Shown here piece by piece: positions 6,920-14,397 of a DNA stretch of 23,833 nucleotides (position 1 is the stretch's first letter; the number at the start of each line of letters is the position of its first letter). The DNA lies in assembly GCA_046154665.1 (NCBI GenBank), contig JBJXFG010000038.1:1-23833 (forward strand), given 5' to 3'. The stretch is from JAFLCM01 sp046154665. Its GTDB lineage: Bacteria; Planctomycetota; Phycisphaerae; Phycisphaerales; UBA1924. Under the pieces are notes generated by a model. It was given only the letters and a program-made list of their open reading frames with translations. It did no database searches and was not told the DNA's origin. Both the position numbers and the translations under genes were made by a program.

Positions 6920-7861
6920 TCACCGCGCAAACCGCGGATCAAACCGATTCTCCCGCGGCGTCCGGTACACATCGCTGAACAACTCCGCCGCCACATGACC
7001 GTCGAGGTACCCGTAGTTCGCCCGCGCCTCGGCACTCCCCGCCGTGCCGCCCACCGCGTTGGTCTGCACCTGCGTGGACGCGAGCGACGCCGGTGCCTCG
7101 GGCAACGACTCATCGATCCACCACGACGAGGAGTGCACATGGTCGCTCCCGGCGAACTCGCCGGTATACGCCATCACCACCCACTGCACCGTGCCCGTGG
7201 CGTTCCTGATCAGGTGGATCTTGTCGAACTTCTTCGGGTTCGCGTCCGCCGGGTCGAACGGCGGCTTGGGGGTCACATACTCGTTCAACCCATAGCTCGA
7301 AATCCGGTACCGCGCCGGGTTCGTCCCCGCCACCGCCTGGCCCACGCCCGCTCCACCCGGCCCCGCACCGCGAGCCCAGTGCGGGCTCGTGTCCAGCGGG
7401 CTCACGATGTCCAGCGGCGAATCGCTGTATTCCTGTAAGTCCTTCGTCCACGACAGCCCGGCGTACGCCGCCGACCCGCCGTGCGCCAGCCCGAACATCA
7501 CCAGTTGCCCGTTCTGCTCGTTCGCATACGCGAGTTGCGCCAACACCAGCGAGCGAACGTTCGCCGCGCACATCGTCGCCCGCGCCGCGTGCCGCGCCCG
7601 CCCCAGCGCCGGCACCAGCAGCGAGATCAGCAGCGCGATCACCGCGACCACGACCAGCAGTTCGACGAGCGTGAACGCGCGCGCGGAACCCCGACCGTCA
7701 GAGAGGGGTCTCTCCCCGATCCGAGCCCGGATTCGAGGCCGATCGCAAGTCTCGGGATTCGGAGTCAGCAATTGCTCACGGGAAACGCCGCAGCGTGGAC
7801 CCTGATCACCGATCCCCGCCGAGACCCCTCCCTCACGGTCGGGGTTCTGTCGATGCCGCAT
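6920..7861 (-). CDS. Type II secretion/type IV pilus-like pseudopilin (planctomycete type)
   Basis: The core begins with the prepilin motif RAFTLVELLVVVAVIALLISLLVPALGRAR, giving the cleavage site, Glu5 and the hydrophobic helix; the residue before Phe is Ala instead of the usual Gly. The C-terminus has ANYGYLDGHV, as in the planctomycete H-X9-DG prepilin family, though the His itself is not obvious. These proteins are processed by a prepilin peptidase and assembled in the envelope. Start uncertain: the ATG at 7861, eight bases after the preceding gene's stop, gives 313 residues with an ~60-residue leader; a TTG at 7771 gives 283. The leader region overlaps a long inverted repeat (7686-7847), so the repeat supplies the codons (PLSDGRGSAR) just before the cleavage site. 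Confidence 0.85.
   Translation of the reverse strand: MRHRQNPDREGGVSAGIGDQGPRCGVSREQLLTPNPETCDRPRIRARIGERPLSDGRGSARAFTLVELLVVVAVIALLISLLVPALGRARHAARATMCAANVRSLVLAQLAYANEQNGQLVMFGLAHGGSAAYAGLSWTKDLQEYSDSPLDIVSPLDTSPHWARGAGPGGAGVGQAVAGTNPARYRISSYGLNEYVTPKPPFDPADANPKKFDKIHLIRNATGTVQWVVMAYTGEFAGSDHVHSSSWWIDESLPEAPASLASTQVQTNAVGGTAGSAEARANYGYLDGHVAAELFSDVYRTPRENRFDPRFAR
7686..7847. repeat. Long inverted repeat overlapping the pseudopilin leader
   Basis: Arms 7686-7712 and 7821-7847 are complementary over 27 bp with two mismatches, with a 108-nt spacer. The arm AACCCCGACCGT.AG.GAGG matches the pattern of the queG-embedded element (344-422). On the plus strand the right arm region can encode PLPHGRGSV, a peptide I recall as recurrent in planctomycete predicted proteins, which suggests a dispersed repeat family. 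The left arm lies in the pseudopilin coding sequence whichever start is used. Confidence 0.8.
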
Positions 7862-7869
7862 CGCGTGGT

Positions 7870-8738
7870 TCACGGGCACGCCCCCCCGAACCGCGCCAGG
7901 AAGAACGTCAGGTCCGACGTGTTCACCGCCGCGTCGCCGTTGAAGTCGCCGTTGGCCAGACGCATCGTCGGCTGGCCGAACGCCCCGAGGAACCGCGTCA
8001 GGTCCGACGTGTTGACTGCGCCGTCGTCGTTGATGTCCCCCGGACACGGCGGCGTCACCAGCCGCTCGAGATACTGCGTCGCCGCGCCATGCTCCGCCGC
8101 CGACGCATTCTGGTTGAACACAATCCAGAACGGCAGGGATTCCGTGAACCCGCCCGTCGTCACCCGCACACGCATCTGCATCGCGTACACCCCCGCGCTC
8201 TGCGGCGTCTGCAGCGTGTACCGCAGATGCTCGTGCAGGAATCCCAGCGACACCTGCCCGAACGCGAAGCCCGCACGGATCTCGTTTACACCGGGGGGCG
8301 TGAACACGCTGGCCGACCCCTTCGCCACCCGGATCGTTTCGACGGCGACCGCGTCGAAGTCGCTCCCGTCCCACTTCCGCAGTGCGTCGAGCAGGTCAAA
8401 CGCGAAGGTTGTTCCGTTGGGGAAGCCGGTGGTCCCGGTGGTGTCGAACCCGGGGTCGTCGGTGAAGTTCGGGAACTCGCCGAAGGTCGCCCGGAACACG
8501 CGCAGTCCGGGAACGAACGCGGTCCCGCCGGGCGGGGGGGGGGGGTCTGGACGAACGCGCCGGTGTCCACGCGCCCGTTGACGGGCTGCAGCAGAATGTC
8601 GCCGATGTGCTGCCCCCGGGTCGTCGATACAAAGGCACCGGCGCACGCCAGCGCGAGCGCCGCACCCACCATCGGGAATGCCCGGCGTGGCCCAGCGAAT
8701 CGAGTTAAAGACGGGTGCGAAAGACTTTCAGCGGCCAT
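7870..8738 (-). CDS. Secreted dockerin-tailed paralogue of the 6011-6736 protein, frameshifted
   Basis: Two frames together make one protein. From the ATG at 8738 the first frame gives a signal-peptide-like start (RRAFPMVGAALALACAGAF) and GQHIGDILLQPVNGRVDTG; after the C-run (8534-8545) the second frame gives FVPGLRVFRATFGEFPN, LLDALRKWDGSD, LGFLHEHLRYTLQ, LPFWIVFNQNAS and a dockerin-like tail with two Ca-loop repeats (DINDDGAVNTSDLTRFLGAF and DFNGDAAVNTSDLTFFLARF). It is paralogous to 6011-6736 along the whole N-terminal domain, but ends in a dockerin-like domain instead of a PEP-CTERM tail. One extra C (13) would restore the frame. Whether this is a real mutation, phase variation or a base-calling error cannot be told here. 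The pseudopilin follows after eight bases, so the two are probably co-transcribed. Confidence 0.8.
8534..8545. repeat. Homopolymer run of 12 G at the frameshift
   Basis: Twelve consecutive G (C on the coding strand) sit exactly where the reading frame of the dockerin-tailed protein breaks. On the coding strand, 12 C gives QTPPPRPAGP and loses homology; 13 (or 10) C gives QTPPPPPGGT and joins the two homologous halves. Confidence 0.9.
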
Positions 8739-8774
8739 CGGAGTACCCTCTCGCAGTCGGTCGGCGTTCGTAGA

Positions 8775-8789
8775 TGCAACTGACTTGCA
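8775..8789. promoter_or_regulatory. Candidate Fur/Zur-family operator (15-bp inverted repeat)
   Basis: TGCAACTGACTTGCA is a 7-1-7 inverted repeat with one mismatch, the architecture of Fur-superfamily boxes, 37 bases upstream of the dockerin-tailed protein start and close to the start of the divergent gene. Two further half-sites (ATGCAA at 8805, TTGCAT at 8833) follow. The link to Zur rests only on the resemblance of the downstream protein to the All3515 family. No such box was seen upstream of the paralogue at 6736. Confidence 0.35.
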
Positions 8790-8795
8790 GAAAGT

Positions 8796-9554
8796 ATGCC
8801 CCATATGCAACCCGATGTCAAGAACAACACGGTTGCATCTCGGACACCCACCGGCTTCGCCCGCTCAGGGCTCCCCCAACCAGTGCCCCACACCCCATCC
8901 TCAAATCCCGCACTCAAGCCGACCCAAGCCGGTGCTTCTCAGCCACCCCTCCCGGACAACGGCCCAATCCCCTTCCCAGGGCCCAGGCCGTCGCACCCGG
9001 GCCCCGACGAAGCCCCCGAGCGCCTGACCGGCCCCGGACCCGCCGACTCAACCCGCCCCCAGTGGACCAAGCCCGCCGTCGATCCTCAAACGGCCAAGGC
9101 CTCGCGCCAGCTCCGCAAGGTGTGGGTGCTCATCGCTGGCACCGCGGTCATCATCTTCGCCATCGTCATCGCGCCGCTGCCGGGACCCGGATTCACGATC
9201 TTCGCGCCCATCGGCTTCGCCATGCTCGCCAGCGAGTTCATGTGGGCCAAGCGCCTCGCCAACGAGCTCGAACACCGCACCGGCTTCATCGAGGCCGCCG
9301 CGGCGTTCTTCGTCCGCACCAAGAACTGGTGGTTCCTCCCGATCGCGGTCGCGATCTACTGGGGCCTGGTGTTCTGGCTGAACCACGAGAAGGTGCTGAA
9401 CGCCAAGTACCTGTTCCCGATCGCCGGGTTCCTGTTCACCCCGGTCGGCTACCTCGCGTGGCGGACGATCGTCCACTGGCACAACGCCCGCCGCGCCGCC
9501 CGCGCGGCCGCGGCATCGCCCGCGGCGCCGGTCGATCACGACGCCACTCGGTGA
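8796..9554 (+). CDS. PGPGW-like small membrane protein with Pro-rich N-terminus
   Basis: The C-terminal ~145 residues resemble the PGPGW putative transmembrane family: a first helix (KVWVLIAGTAVIIFAIVIAPL) leads into PLPGPGFTIFAPIGFAMLASEF, with PGPGF in place of PGPGW, followed by a charged linker (WAKRLANELEHRTG) and two or three more hydrophobic segments (NWWFLPIAVAIYWGLVFWL; YLFPIAGFLFTPVGYLAW). The function of the family is not established. The first ~100 residues are proline-rich and probably disordered, so the true start may be later; ATGs at 8796 and 8805 are both possible. The gene is divergent from the dockerin-tailed gene and convergent with the cytochrome operon (98 bases between stops, nothing recognisable there). 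Confidence 0.72.
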   Translation: MPHMQPDVKNNTVASRTPTGFARSGLPQPVPHTPSSNPALKPTQAGASQPPLPDNGPIPFPGPRPSHPGPDEAPERLTGPGPADSTRPQWTKPAVDPQTAKASRQLRKVWVLIAGTAVIIFAIVIAPLPGPGFTIFAPIGFAMLASEFMWAKRLANELEHRTGFIEAAAAFFVRTKNWWFLPIAVAIYWGLVFWLNHEKVLNAKYLFPIAGFLFTPVGYLAWRTIVHWHNARRAARAAAASPAAPVDHDATR

Positions 9555-9652
9555 GCGCCGCACCGAGCTCGTCATGCAACTCACGCCGACGACGAGCGAG
9601 GTCCTCGCAGCGAATCGTCGCGATCACGCACAAGCCGCAATCACGTCCGCGC

Positions 9653-10795
9653 TCACTCCCGCAGCAGGTCCGCCGGCTTGAGCTTCCCTTCCATCGGAGC
9701 CGCGTTCTTGGGGTGATAGACGTGGCACAGCACGCACGAATCGCCCGCACCGTTGACGCTCATCGCCTGCTCGCCCGCCGTCCGCGGGCTGTGGCACTCG
9801 CGGCAGCTGTTCAGGTTCGGCAGGTTGATGTCGGCGGCGCTGGTGCTCGCCTCGGCGGCGTGGCACGAAGCACACGACACCATCGCGTGGGCCGCGTGGC
9901 TGAACACGCTCCGCGTCAGCCACTGGTCGGGGATCTTCGGGTTCTTCACGACAAACGGCGAGCCCTTCGTGTCGGCTTTGTCCACCGTGTGGCAGTAGCC
10001 GCACTTGGTGCCTTTGGCCAGGTCCTTGAAGACCTTGTCGCGCTGGTCGATGAGGAACGTGTCGAGTTCGTCGGGTGACTTGAACGCCTGAAGCTCGGCT
10101 TTCTTCGGCGCTTCCGCCGCGCCTCCACGGCCGCGACGCCCGCCCCCGCCAGCGGCCGGCTTGGCCTCTTCCGCGGGCTTCTCCGCCCCGGCCGCACCCT
10201 TCGACGCGTTCATCGCCACCCACTCGAAAACCTGCGCGTTGACAACCGCGGCGATCTCGCCCTCGTCGCCGTGGGGCGTCGGTGCCGGCTTCACCACTCC
10301 CTCGGCGACTTCGATCTGGCCCAGACTGTGGCACGCCGCGCAGTGCTGCTCGAACGTCACCGGCAGCATGTACCGCCCGTCGGACTCGGGCAAGTGGCAG
10401 TCGAGGCACTCAAGCCTTCGATCCACACCCTTCCAGTCCTTCGCCGAGATCTTCGGGAACTCAAAGTGAGCGGCGTGCGGGAACTTGATGCCCGTGGCGT
10501 CCTTGCGCCCGTCGCGCAGCGGCGCGAACTCGGGGTGGTCCGACGCGAAACTCGTCACCTTGTTGGCCACGCGCGGATCGATCGCCGGTTCCGTCAGCGG
10601 GAGCGCGACCGGACGCGGCACCACGGCGGCCACCGCAGCGCCGATCGCGATGAACCCCACCAGCACCGACGCGGGGCGCGCCAGCGATGCGAGAACTCCC
10701 GTGGGAGCAGGTCCACCGGGTTGCTCGGCCCGGACCTTCGCAGAGCCGAAGGTCCGGCGTCCAAAGGTACGCATCATCTTCAGGAGTTCGTTCAC
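9653..10795 (-). CDS. Membrane-anchored hexaheme cytochrome c
   Basis: Last gene of the electron-transfer operon. The 380-residue product has an N-terminal membrane anchor (VLVGFIAIGAAVAAVV) and six CxxCH heme sites in order: CLDCH, CAACH, CGYCH, CASCH, CRECH and CVLCH. A low-complexity Ala/Gly/Arg linker (AKPAAGGGGRRGRGG) separates the first pair from the last four. The FPHAAHFEF segment before the first heme resembles cytochrome c3/c7-type proteins, where an upstream His is a distal ligand. The hemes would sit on the periplasmic side. The GTG start at 10795 overlaps the upstream stop (GTGA), implying translational coupling; ATGs at 10777 and 10774 are alternatives. Partners: the tetraheme protein and cytochrome b just upstream. 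Confidence 0.88.
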   Translation of the reverse strand: MNELLKMMRTFGRRTFGSAKVRAEQPGGPAPTGVLASLARPASVLVGFIAIGAAVAAVVPRPVALPLTEPAIDPRVANKVTSFASDHPEFAPLRDGRKDATGIKFPHAAHFEFPKISAKDWKGVDRRLECLDCHLPESDGRYMLPVTFEQHCAACHSLGQIEVAEGVVKPAPTPHGDEGEIAAVVNAQVFEWVAMNASKGAAGAEKPAEEAKPAAGGGGRRGRGGAAEAPKKAELQAFKSPDELDTFLIDQRDKVFKDLAKGTKCGYCHTVDKADTKGSPFVVKNPKIPDQWLTRSVFSHAAHAMVSCASCHAAEASTSAADINLPNLNSCRECHSPRTAGEQAMSVNGAGDSCVLCHVYHPKNAAPMEGKLKPADLLRE

Positions 10796-11394
10796 TTCGC
10801 ACCCCCTTCGGTGCCCGCAGGAACAGGCGTTGCCGCAGGGCTCGGTTCCGTCACAGGGGGTTCGGGAGGGGCCGCGGCCGGGGGCGTGTTGGACGCCAAA
10901 ACTCTCCGGATCCCCTTCGCCGCGAGGTCTTCGTGGCACTTCACGCACGTCTGGTCCGAGACTTCCAGCAGATTGTGGTCGCGGCCCAAGTGCTCCATGT
11001 GGCACGCCGCGCAGTTGGCGCTCGTGCGCATCTCGGGGTGCCCGGGCATCGACGCGGTGAACAGGTCAATCTGGTTCTCGGCGTGCAGCCCCGCCTGGTT
11101 GGCGTGGCACTTGATGCACATCTCATCAGACGCCGGCATGAGGAACCCACGCAGCCCCTTCTCCATGCTCGCTTCGTGGCACTTGGTGCAGTCCGAGGCG
11201 AACATGTCGTGCGCCTTGGTCAGCGGGCCCGCGGTGTAAGGGCGGTCGTCGCCGCTCATCTGGTACGCGCCCACCGTCAGCGCGGTCGCCGCGGCCGCGA
11301 CAAAGCCCAGCCGACCCGTCCAGGCGTCGGCGAAGTGCTTCTTCCGCACATACATCAGATTGAACCGCTCCGAAAGCGGACGCATGTCCCTCAT
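10792..11394 (-). CDS. Membrane-anchored tetraheme cytochrome c (c3-like)
   Basis: The 200-residue protein has a cytoplasmic N-terminus, one membrane helix (about residues 27-45) and four heme sites: CTKCH (69-73), CIKCH (93-97), CAACH (128-132) and CVKCH (150-154). CAACHMEHLGRDH, with extra histidines, is typical of multiheme c3-like proteins where both axial ligands are His. The tail is Pro/Ala-rich (TPPAAAPPEPPVTEP). Start ATG and the upstream cytochrome b stop overlap by four bases (ATGA), and its own stop overlaps the next GTG. It probably relays electrons between the di-heme cytochrome b and the hexaheme protein on the periplasmic face; direction is unknown. Confidence 0.88.
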   Translation of the reverse strand: MRDMRPLSERFNLMYVRKKHFADAWTGRLGFVAAAATALTVGAYQMSGDDRPYTAGPLTKAHDMFASDCTKCHEASMEKGLRGFLMPASDEMCIKCHANQAGLHAENQIDLFTASMPGHPEMRTSANCAACHMEHLGRDHNLLEVSDQTCVKCHEDLAAKGIRRVLASNTPPAAAPPEPPVTEPSPAATPVPAGTEGGAK

Positions 11395-12650
11395 AGCGAC
11401 ACCTCACTCCAGCGCGTGGCCATCACCGCGTGCACGATCGCCAACACCAACAGCGCCCACGACAGCGGCACGTGTACAAACAACCACGAGATCAGCACCC
11501 GCTGCATGTGACGCTGCTTGATCAGTTGGCGCCGACGATCGATCAGGAACGCCAGCCCCTCCACGCCGGGGTGGATGTGCGCCGGCGTCATCGTCTTCAG
11601 CGCCGACAGCAGCGAGCCCGACTTGCCCGGGGTATCGAGCACGCTGTCCTGGCCTTCAAAATAGGGCGCGGCGATCTCGTGCCAGAAGCGGCGCAGCGGC
11701 TCGCCGCCGTTGGGCGGGACGTCTTTCTTTGGCGGTGCCGGAGCGGGCGCGGGCTTGGGTGCGGGCGCGGCGGGAGGAGCGGCCGGCGCGGCAGCGGGTG
11801 GCGTCGGCGTCGCCGCCTTCGCAACCGCGGCGGCGGCGGTCAGCGTCGTCGCGGGGCCGGATGCGTCTGGCGGCGGCTTCACGCTCGCAGGAGCGGGAGC
11901 GGGAGCGGGGGCGGAAGCGGAAGCAGGAGCCGCAGGCGCGGTCGGTGCCGCGGGTTTGGGAACCGCCGCCGCCGCCGCCGGAGCCGCGGGTGCCGCGCCA
12001 GGCGCATCGGGCACCCACGCTGGCGATGGATTCTTCAGCGAGCCGTCGACGCCGGTGTAGTACATCACCGTCGAAAACGCCATCTCTTGCAGCGAGCCTT
12101 CCCACGTGAAGTCAAACGCCTTGGGCGGCTTGGGCCACGGCGCCGGCTTGCCCGGCTCAGGCGGCGGCGGGAGTTCCAGCCGCGACGAAGGCACCGACGC
12201 CAGCAGCCGCGAAAGCTGCTGCGCCACCGTCTCGCCCGTCACCGAGTGCAGCAGCAGCCGCGGCGTCACCTGCTGCAGCCCCAGCCCCACCAGCGCCGAC
12301 ACCGTCACCAGCGCGGTGAGAATCCAGATGATCGTCGTCGTCGGCCCACCGAGCCCGAAGCCGCTGTGCAGCGCCACCAGCCACACCGCCAGCAGGCCGA
12401 ACCACACGTGCGCCTGCAGCCACACCTGGGCCCGCCCGATCTTCCAGTGCGGTGCCTTGCGCTTCAGGCTCAGCATGCCGCAGAAAATGAAGATGATCAG
12501 CGCCACGGCACCGAGCCCGAGCCCGACCCAGTTCGACCCGCGGTGCCCGCGGTCGGCGGCTTGAGGATCAATCAGATACGCGGCCAGCGCGAGCAACGCC
12601 AGAACCAGCGTCGTCCACACCCATCCGGTTTGTTTGCGGTTGAGGAGCAT
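11391..12650 (-). CDS. Di-heme cytochrome b-like membrane subunit with Ala/Pro linker
   Basis: The 419-residue protein has about four N-terminal helices (residues 9-28, 41-61, 76-97, 105-126) and one C-terminal helix (385-411). Two helices each carry a pair of histidines 14 positions apart: H81/H95 in HVWFGLLAVWLVALH and H393/H407 in HVPLSWALLVLAIVH. The H-x13-H spacing in two helices is the classical pattern for two stacked b-hemes. Between them lies an unusually long linker (about residues 150-300) built of Ala, Pro and Lys, likely disordered or envelope-spanning. I do not recognise a named family. The context, an Fe-S subunit upstream and multiheme c proteins downstream, suggests a quinone-reactive or transmembrane electron-transfer subunit. 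Confidence 0.8.
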   Translation of the reverse strand: MLLNRKQTGWVWTTLVLALLALAAYLIDPQAADRGHRGSNWVGLGLGAVALIIFIFCGMLSLKRKAPHWKIGRAQVWLQAHVWFGLLAVWLVALHSGFGLGGPTTTIIWILTALVTVSALVGLGLQQVTPRLLLHSVTGETVAQQLSRLLASVPSSRLELPPPPEPGKPAPWPKPPKAFDFTWEGSLQEMAFSTVMYYTGVDGSLKNPSPAWVPDAPGAAPAAPAAAAAVPKPAAPTAPAAPASASAPAPAPAPASVKPPPDASGPATTLTAAAAVAKAATPTPPAAAPAAPPAAPAPKPAPAPAPPKKDVPPNGGEPLRRFWHEIAAPYFEGQDSVLDTPGKSGSLLSALKTMTPAHIHPGVEGLAFLIDRRRQLIKQRHMQRVLISWLFVHVPLSWALLVLAIVHAVMATRWSEVSL

Positions 12651-12660
12651 TTTGGGGGTA

Positions 12661-12688
12661 GTGGGGAGTGGGCAGTGGGCAGTTGGGG
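12661..12688. repeat. Heptamer tandem repeat (GTGGGSA)
   Basis: GTGGGGA, GTGGGCA, GTGGGCA and a degenerate GTTGGGG follow one another, just upstream of the cytochrome b start in the 124-base gap inside the operon. The form recalls the short tandem heptamers (STRR) of cyanobacteria and has G-runs on the plus strand. Confidence 0.7.
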
Positions 12689-12740
12689 GGGAGAAGCGGG
12701 AGGACTCTGGGTGTTGCTCGTGCGATCGAGATCCAACTCA

Positions 12741-12761
12741 GCACCGGTCAGAGACCGGTGC
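12741..12761. repeat. Palindromic hairpin element, copy G (9-bp stem)
   Basis: GCACCGGTC and GACCGGTGC flank the loop AGA, between the ferredoxin and cytochrome b genes. The flank GTGCCACC recalls the GTGCCACTGA ends of the other hairpins, but the stem begins ACCGGTC, so family membership is tentative. Transcribed within the operon it could modulate message stability. Confidence 0.6.
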
Positions 12762-12774
12762 CACCTCGGGGGGG

Positions 12775-14397
12775 TCAGGTGAAGTTCACGCCCGGGCCTT
12801 CGTCGTCAAAGTGGCCTTTGCCGGAGCCGGACTTGGTTCGGGCCGCGAGAAACTCCATGCCGTTGACGCGCAGCGCCGCGTCGTGCGGGCAGGCGTAGAC
12901 GCACGCCGGGCCGGTGGGCAGTTCCGAGCACTGATCGCACACCACGGCACGATCGGTCACTTCCGTCACCTCGCCCGTCTCGGCGTACTTCGCGGCGGCC
13001 TCCGCGTGCGTGGCAAACTCCGTCAGCGGGCGCACCTGGATCGAGTTGTACGGGCACTGCTTGGCGCACACGCCGCAGGCAATGCACCAGTCCTCGATCA
13101 CGATGTTGAGGTCTTTCGCCTTGCGGATGCTCGCCACCGGGCAGCCGATCATGCACACCGGGTCCATGCACATGCGGCACGCCGACGGCACCAGATACTT
13201 GTCAAACCTCGGCCCCTCGCGGATCAGCCGCGAGAGCCCGTCCTCGTGCGCCTCGCTGCACGCCTTGGCGCACTGGTCGCACCGCGTGCACTTCTCAAGG
13301 TCGATCAGCATCAGGTTCTGGCCCTGCAAAAGGCCCAGATTCTCGATCTCCTGCGAATACACCGTCGGCGTCAGACGGATCTTGCTCTCCACCTGCTCGG
13401 TCTCGCGCTCGGCCGCGATCTTCACCAGCCGCGCCTTCACCTCCGGGAACCCCGCCAAAACGCGCTCGAAATCCTCGGTCTTGATCTTCACGATCTCGAC
13501 CTTCGCCGAGCGCCGCGTCCGGCCCGCGCCCTCGATCACCGGGTGGTCGGCGGCGGTCGCGGTCGCGGTGCGCGGCGTCCCGCGGATCATCCCGATCTCG
13601 CCGAACACGTCGCCCTTGGTGAGATACGCGAGGCCCCGCTCGCCGCCGGGGAACTTCTTGCTGATCCGCACCTGGCCGCGCCGCACCAGGTACATCCCGT
13701 CGGGCTTGTCGTTCTCCGCGAAAATCACCTTGCCCGGGTCGAACGAAACCAGCTCCGCGACCTCCTTGAGCCGCCCGAGTGTCTCATCCGGCACGCCGTC
13801 GAGGATCGGGCTCGAGCGCAGGTGGTTGCTCAGGACTCGGTCTTTGTAGAGCTTGTCCTGGCGTTCCTTGAACGTCTTGCCCTTCTCGAGTTCGCCGTAC
13901 ATGTTGCGGAGAATCTCGAGCATCACGCAGCGCGTGTCGGCGATGACGGTGGCCGAGCGCGGCGCCAGGTTCAGGCACGACATCTCCCCGAAGATGTTCC
14001 CCGCGCCGATCTGTGCCGCCAGCGAGCCGTACTGCAAATCCACGTCGGCATCGATCGTGACCACCTTGCCCGCCGGGTGCGTCGGCGGGCCGCCCACACG
14101 CTTCTGGCCGAACAGGCTCCCCACCCACGCGATGAACCCCTTGCCCCGTCCCGCGTCGGCATCGCGGGCTCGCTTGATAAAGATCTTGGCCTGGCCCTCC
14201 ACAATGTAGAACGCCGTCGTCCCGCCCTCGCCCTGCAGACACACCACCTCGCCCGGCTCGAACTCACGCCGCCGCACCGTGCCGGGGAACTGCTTGATGC
14301 GGTCTTCCTTGACATCCGCGAAGATGTCAATCTTCTTCAGTTCCTCAGCGGTCATGGCGTCGCCTTCAAACACGGCGACGGGGTTGTCTCTGCCCAT
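12775..14397 (-). CDS. Dual cyclic-nucleotide-binding / four-cluster ferredoxin fusion protein
   Basis: First gene of the operon; 540 residues, no signal peptide, so cytoplasmic. Two cNMP-binding domains come first (about residues 20-170 and 195-345). Both phosphate-binding cassettes keep the key Glu and Arg nine apart: FGEMSCLNLAPRSAT and FGEIGMIRGTPRTAT, the second very like protein kinase A. A ferredoxin region of the DmsB/NrfC kind follows with four Cys groups: CTRCDQCAKAC (~368), CRMCMDPVCMIGCP (~405), CIACGVCAKQCP (~437) and CDQCSELPTGPACVYACP (~486), enough for four [4Fe-4S] clusters. The inference is an electron-transfer subunit whose activity or assembly is gated by cAMP or cGMP. The ATG at 14397 has GAAGGA a few bases upstream. 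The downstream cytochrome b starts after 124 bases. Confidence 0.92.
   Translation of the reverse strand: MGRDNPVAVFEGDAMTAEELKKIDIFADVKEDRIKQFPGTVRRREFEPGEVVCLQGEGGTTAFYIVEGQAKIFIKRARDADAGRGKGFIAWVGSLFGQKRVGGPPTHPAGKVVTIDADVDLQYGSLAAQIGAGNIFGEMSCLNLAPRSATVIADTRCVMLEILRNMYGELEKGKTFKERQDKLYKDRVLSNHLRSSPILDGVPDETLGRLKEVAELVSFDPGKVIFAENDKPDGMYLVRRGQVRISKKFPGGERGLAYLTKGDVFGEIGMIRGTPRTATATAADHPVIEGAGRTRRSAKVEIVKIKTEDFERVLAGFPEVKARLVKIAAERETEQVESKIRLTPTVYSQEIENLGLLQGQNLMLIDLEKCTRCDQCAKACSEAHEDGLSRLIREGPRFDKYLVPSACRMCMDPVCMIGCPVASIRKAKDLNIVIEDWCIACGVCAKQCPYNSIQVRPLTEFATHAEAAAKYAETGEVTEVTDRAVVCDQCSELPTGPACVYACPHDAALRVNGMEFLAARTKSGSGKGHFDDEGPGVNFT

Noticed and set aside
6920..8374. Single 484-codon minus-strand gene
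   Set aside because: Only the part after ~7861 encodes the pseudopilin; the earlier part is the wrong frame of the dockerin-tailed gene.
11430..12782. 450-codon Arg-rich open frame on the plus strand
   Set aside because: Antisense to cytochrome b; composition is almost entirely Arg, Gly, Gln and His, with no motif.
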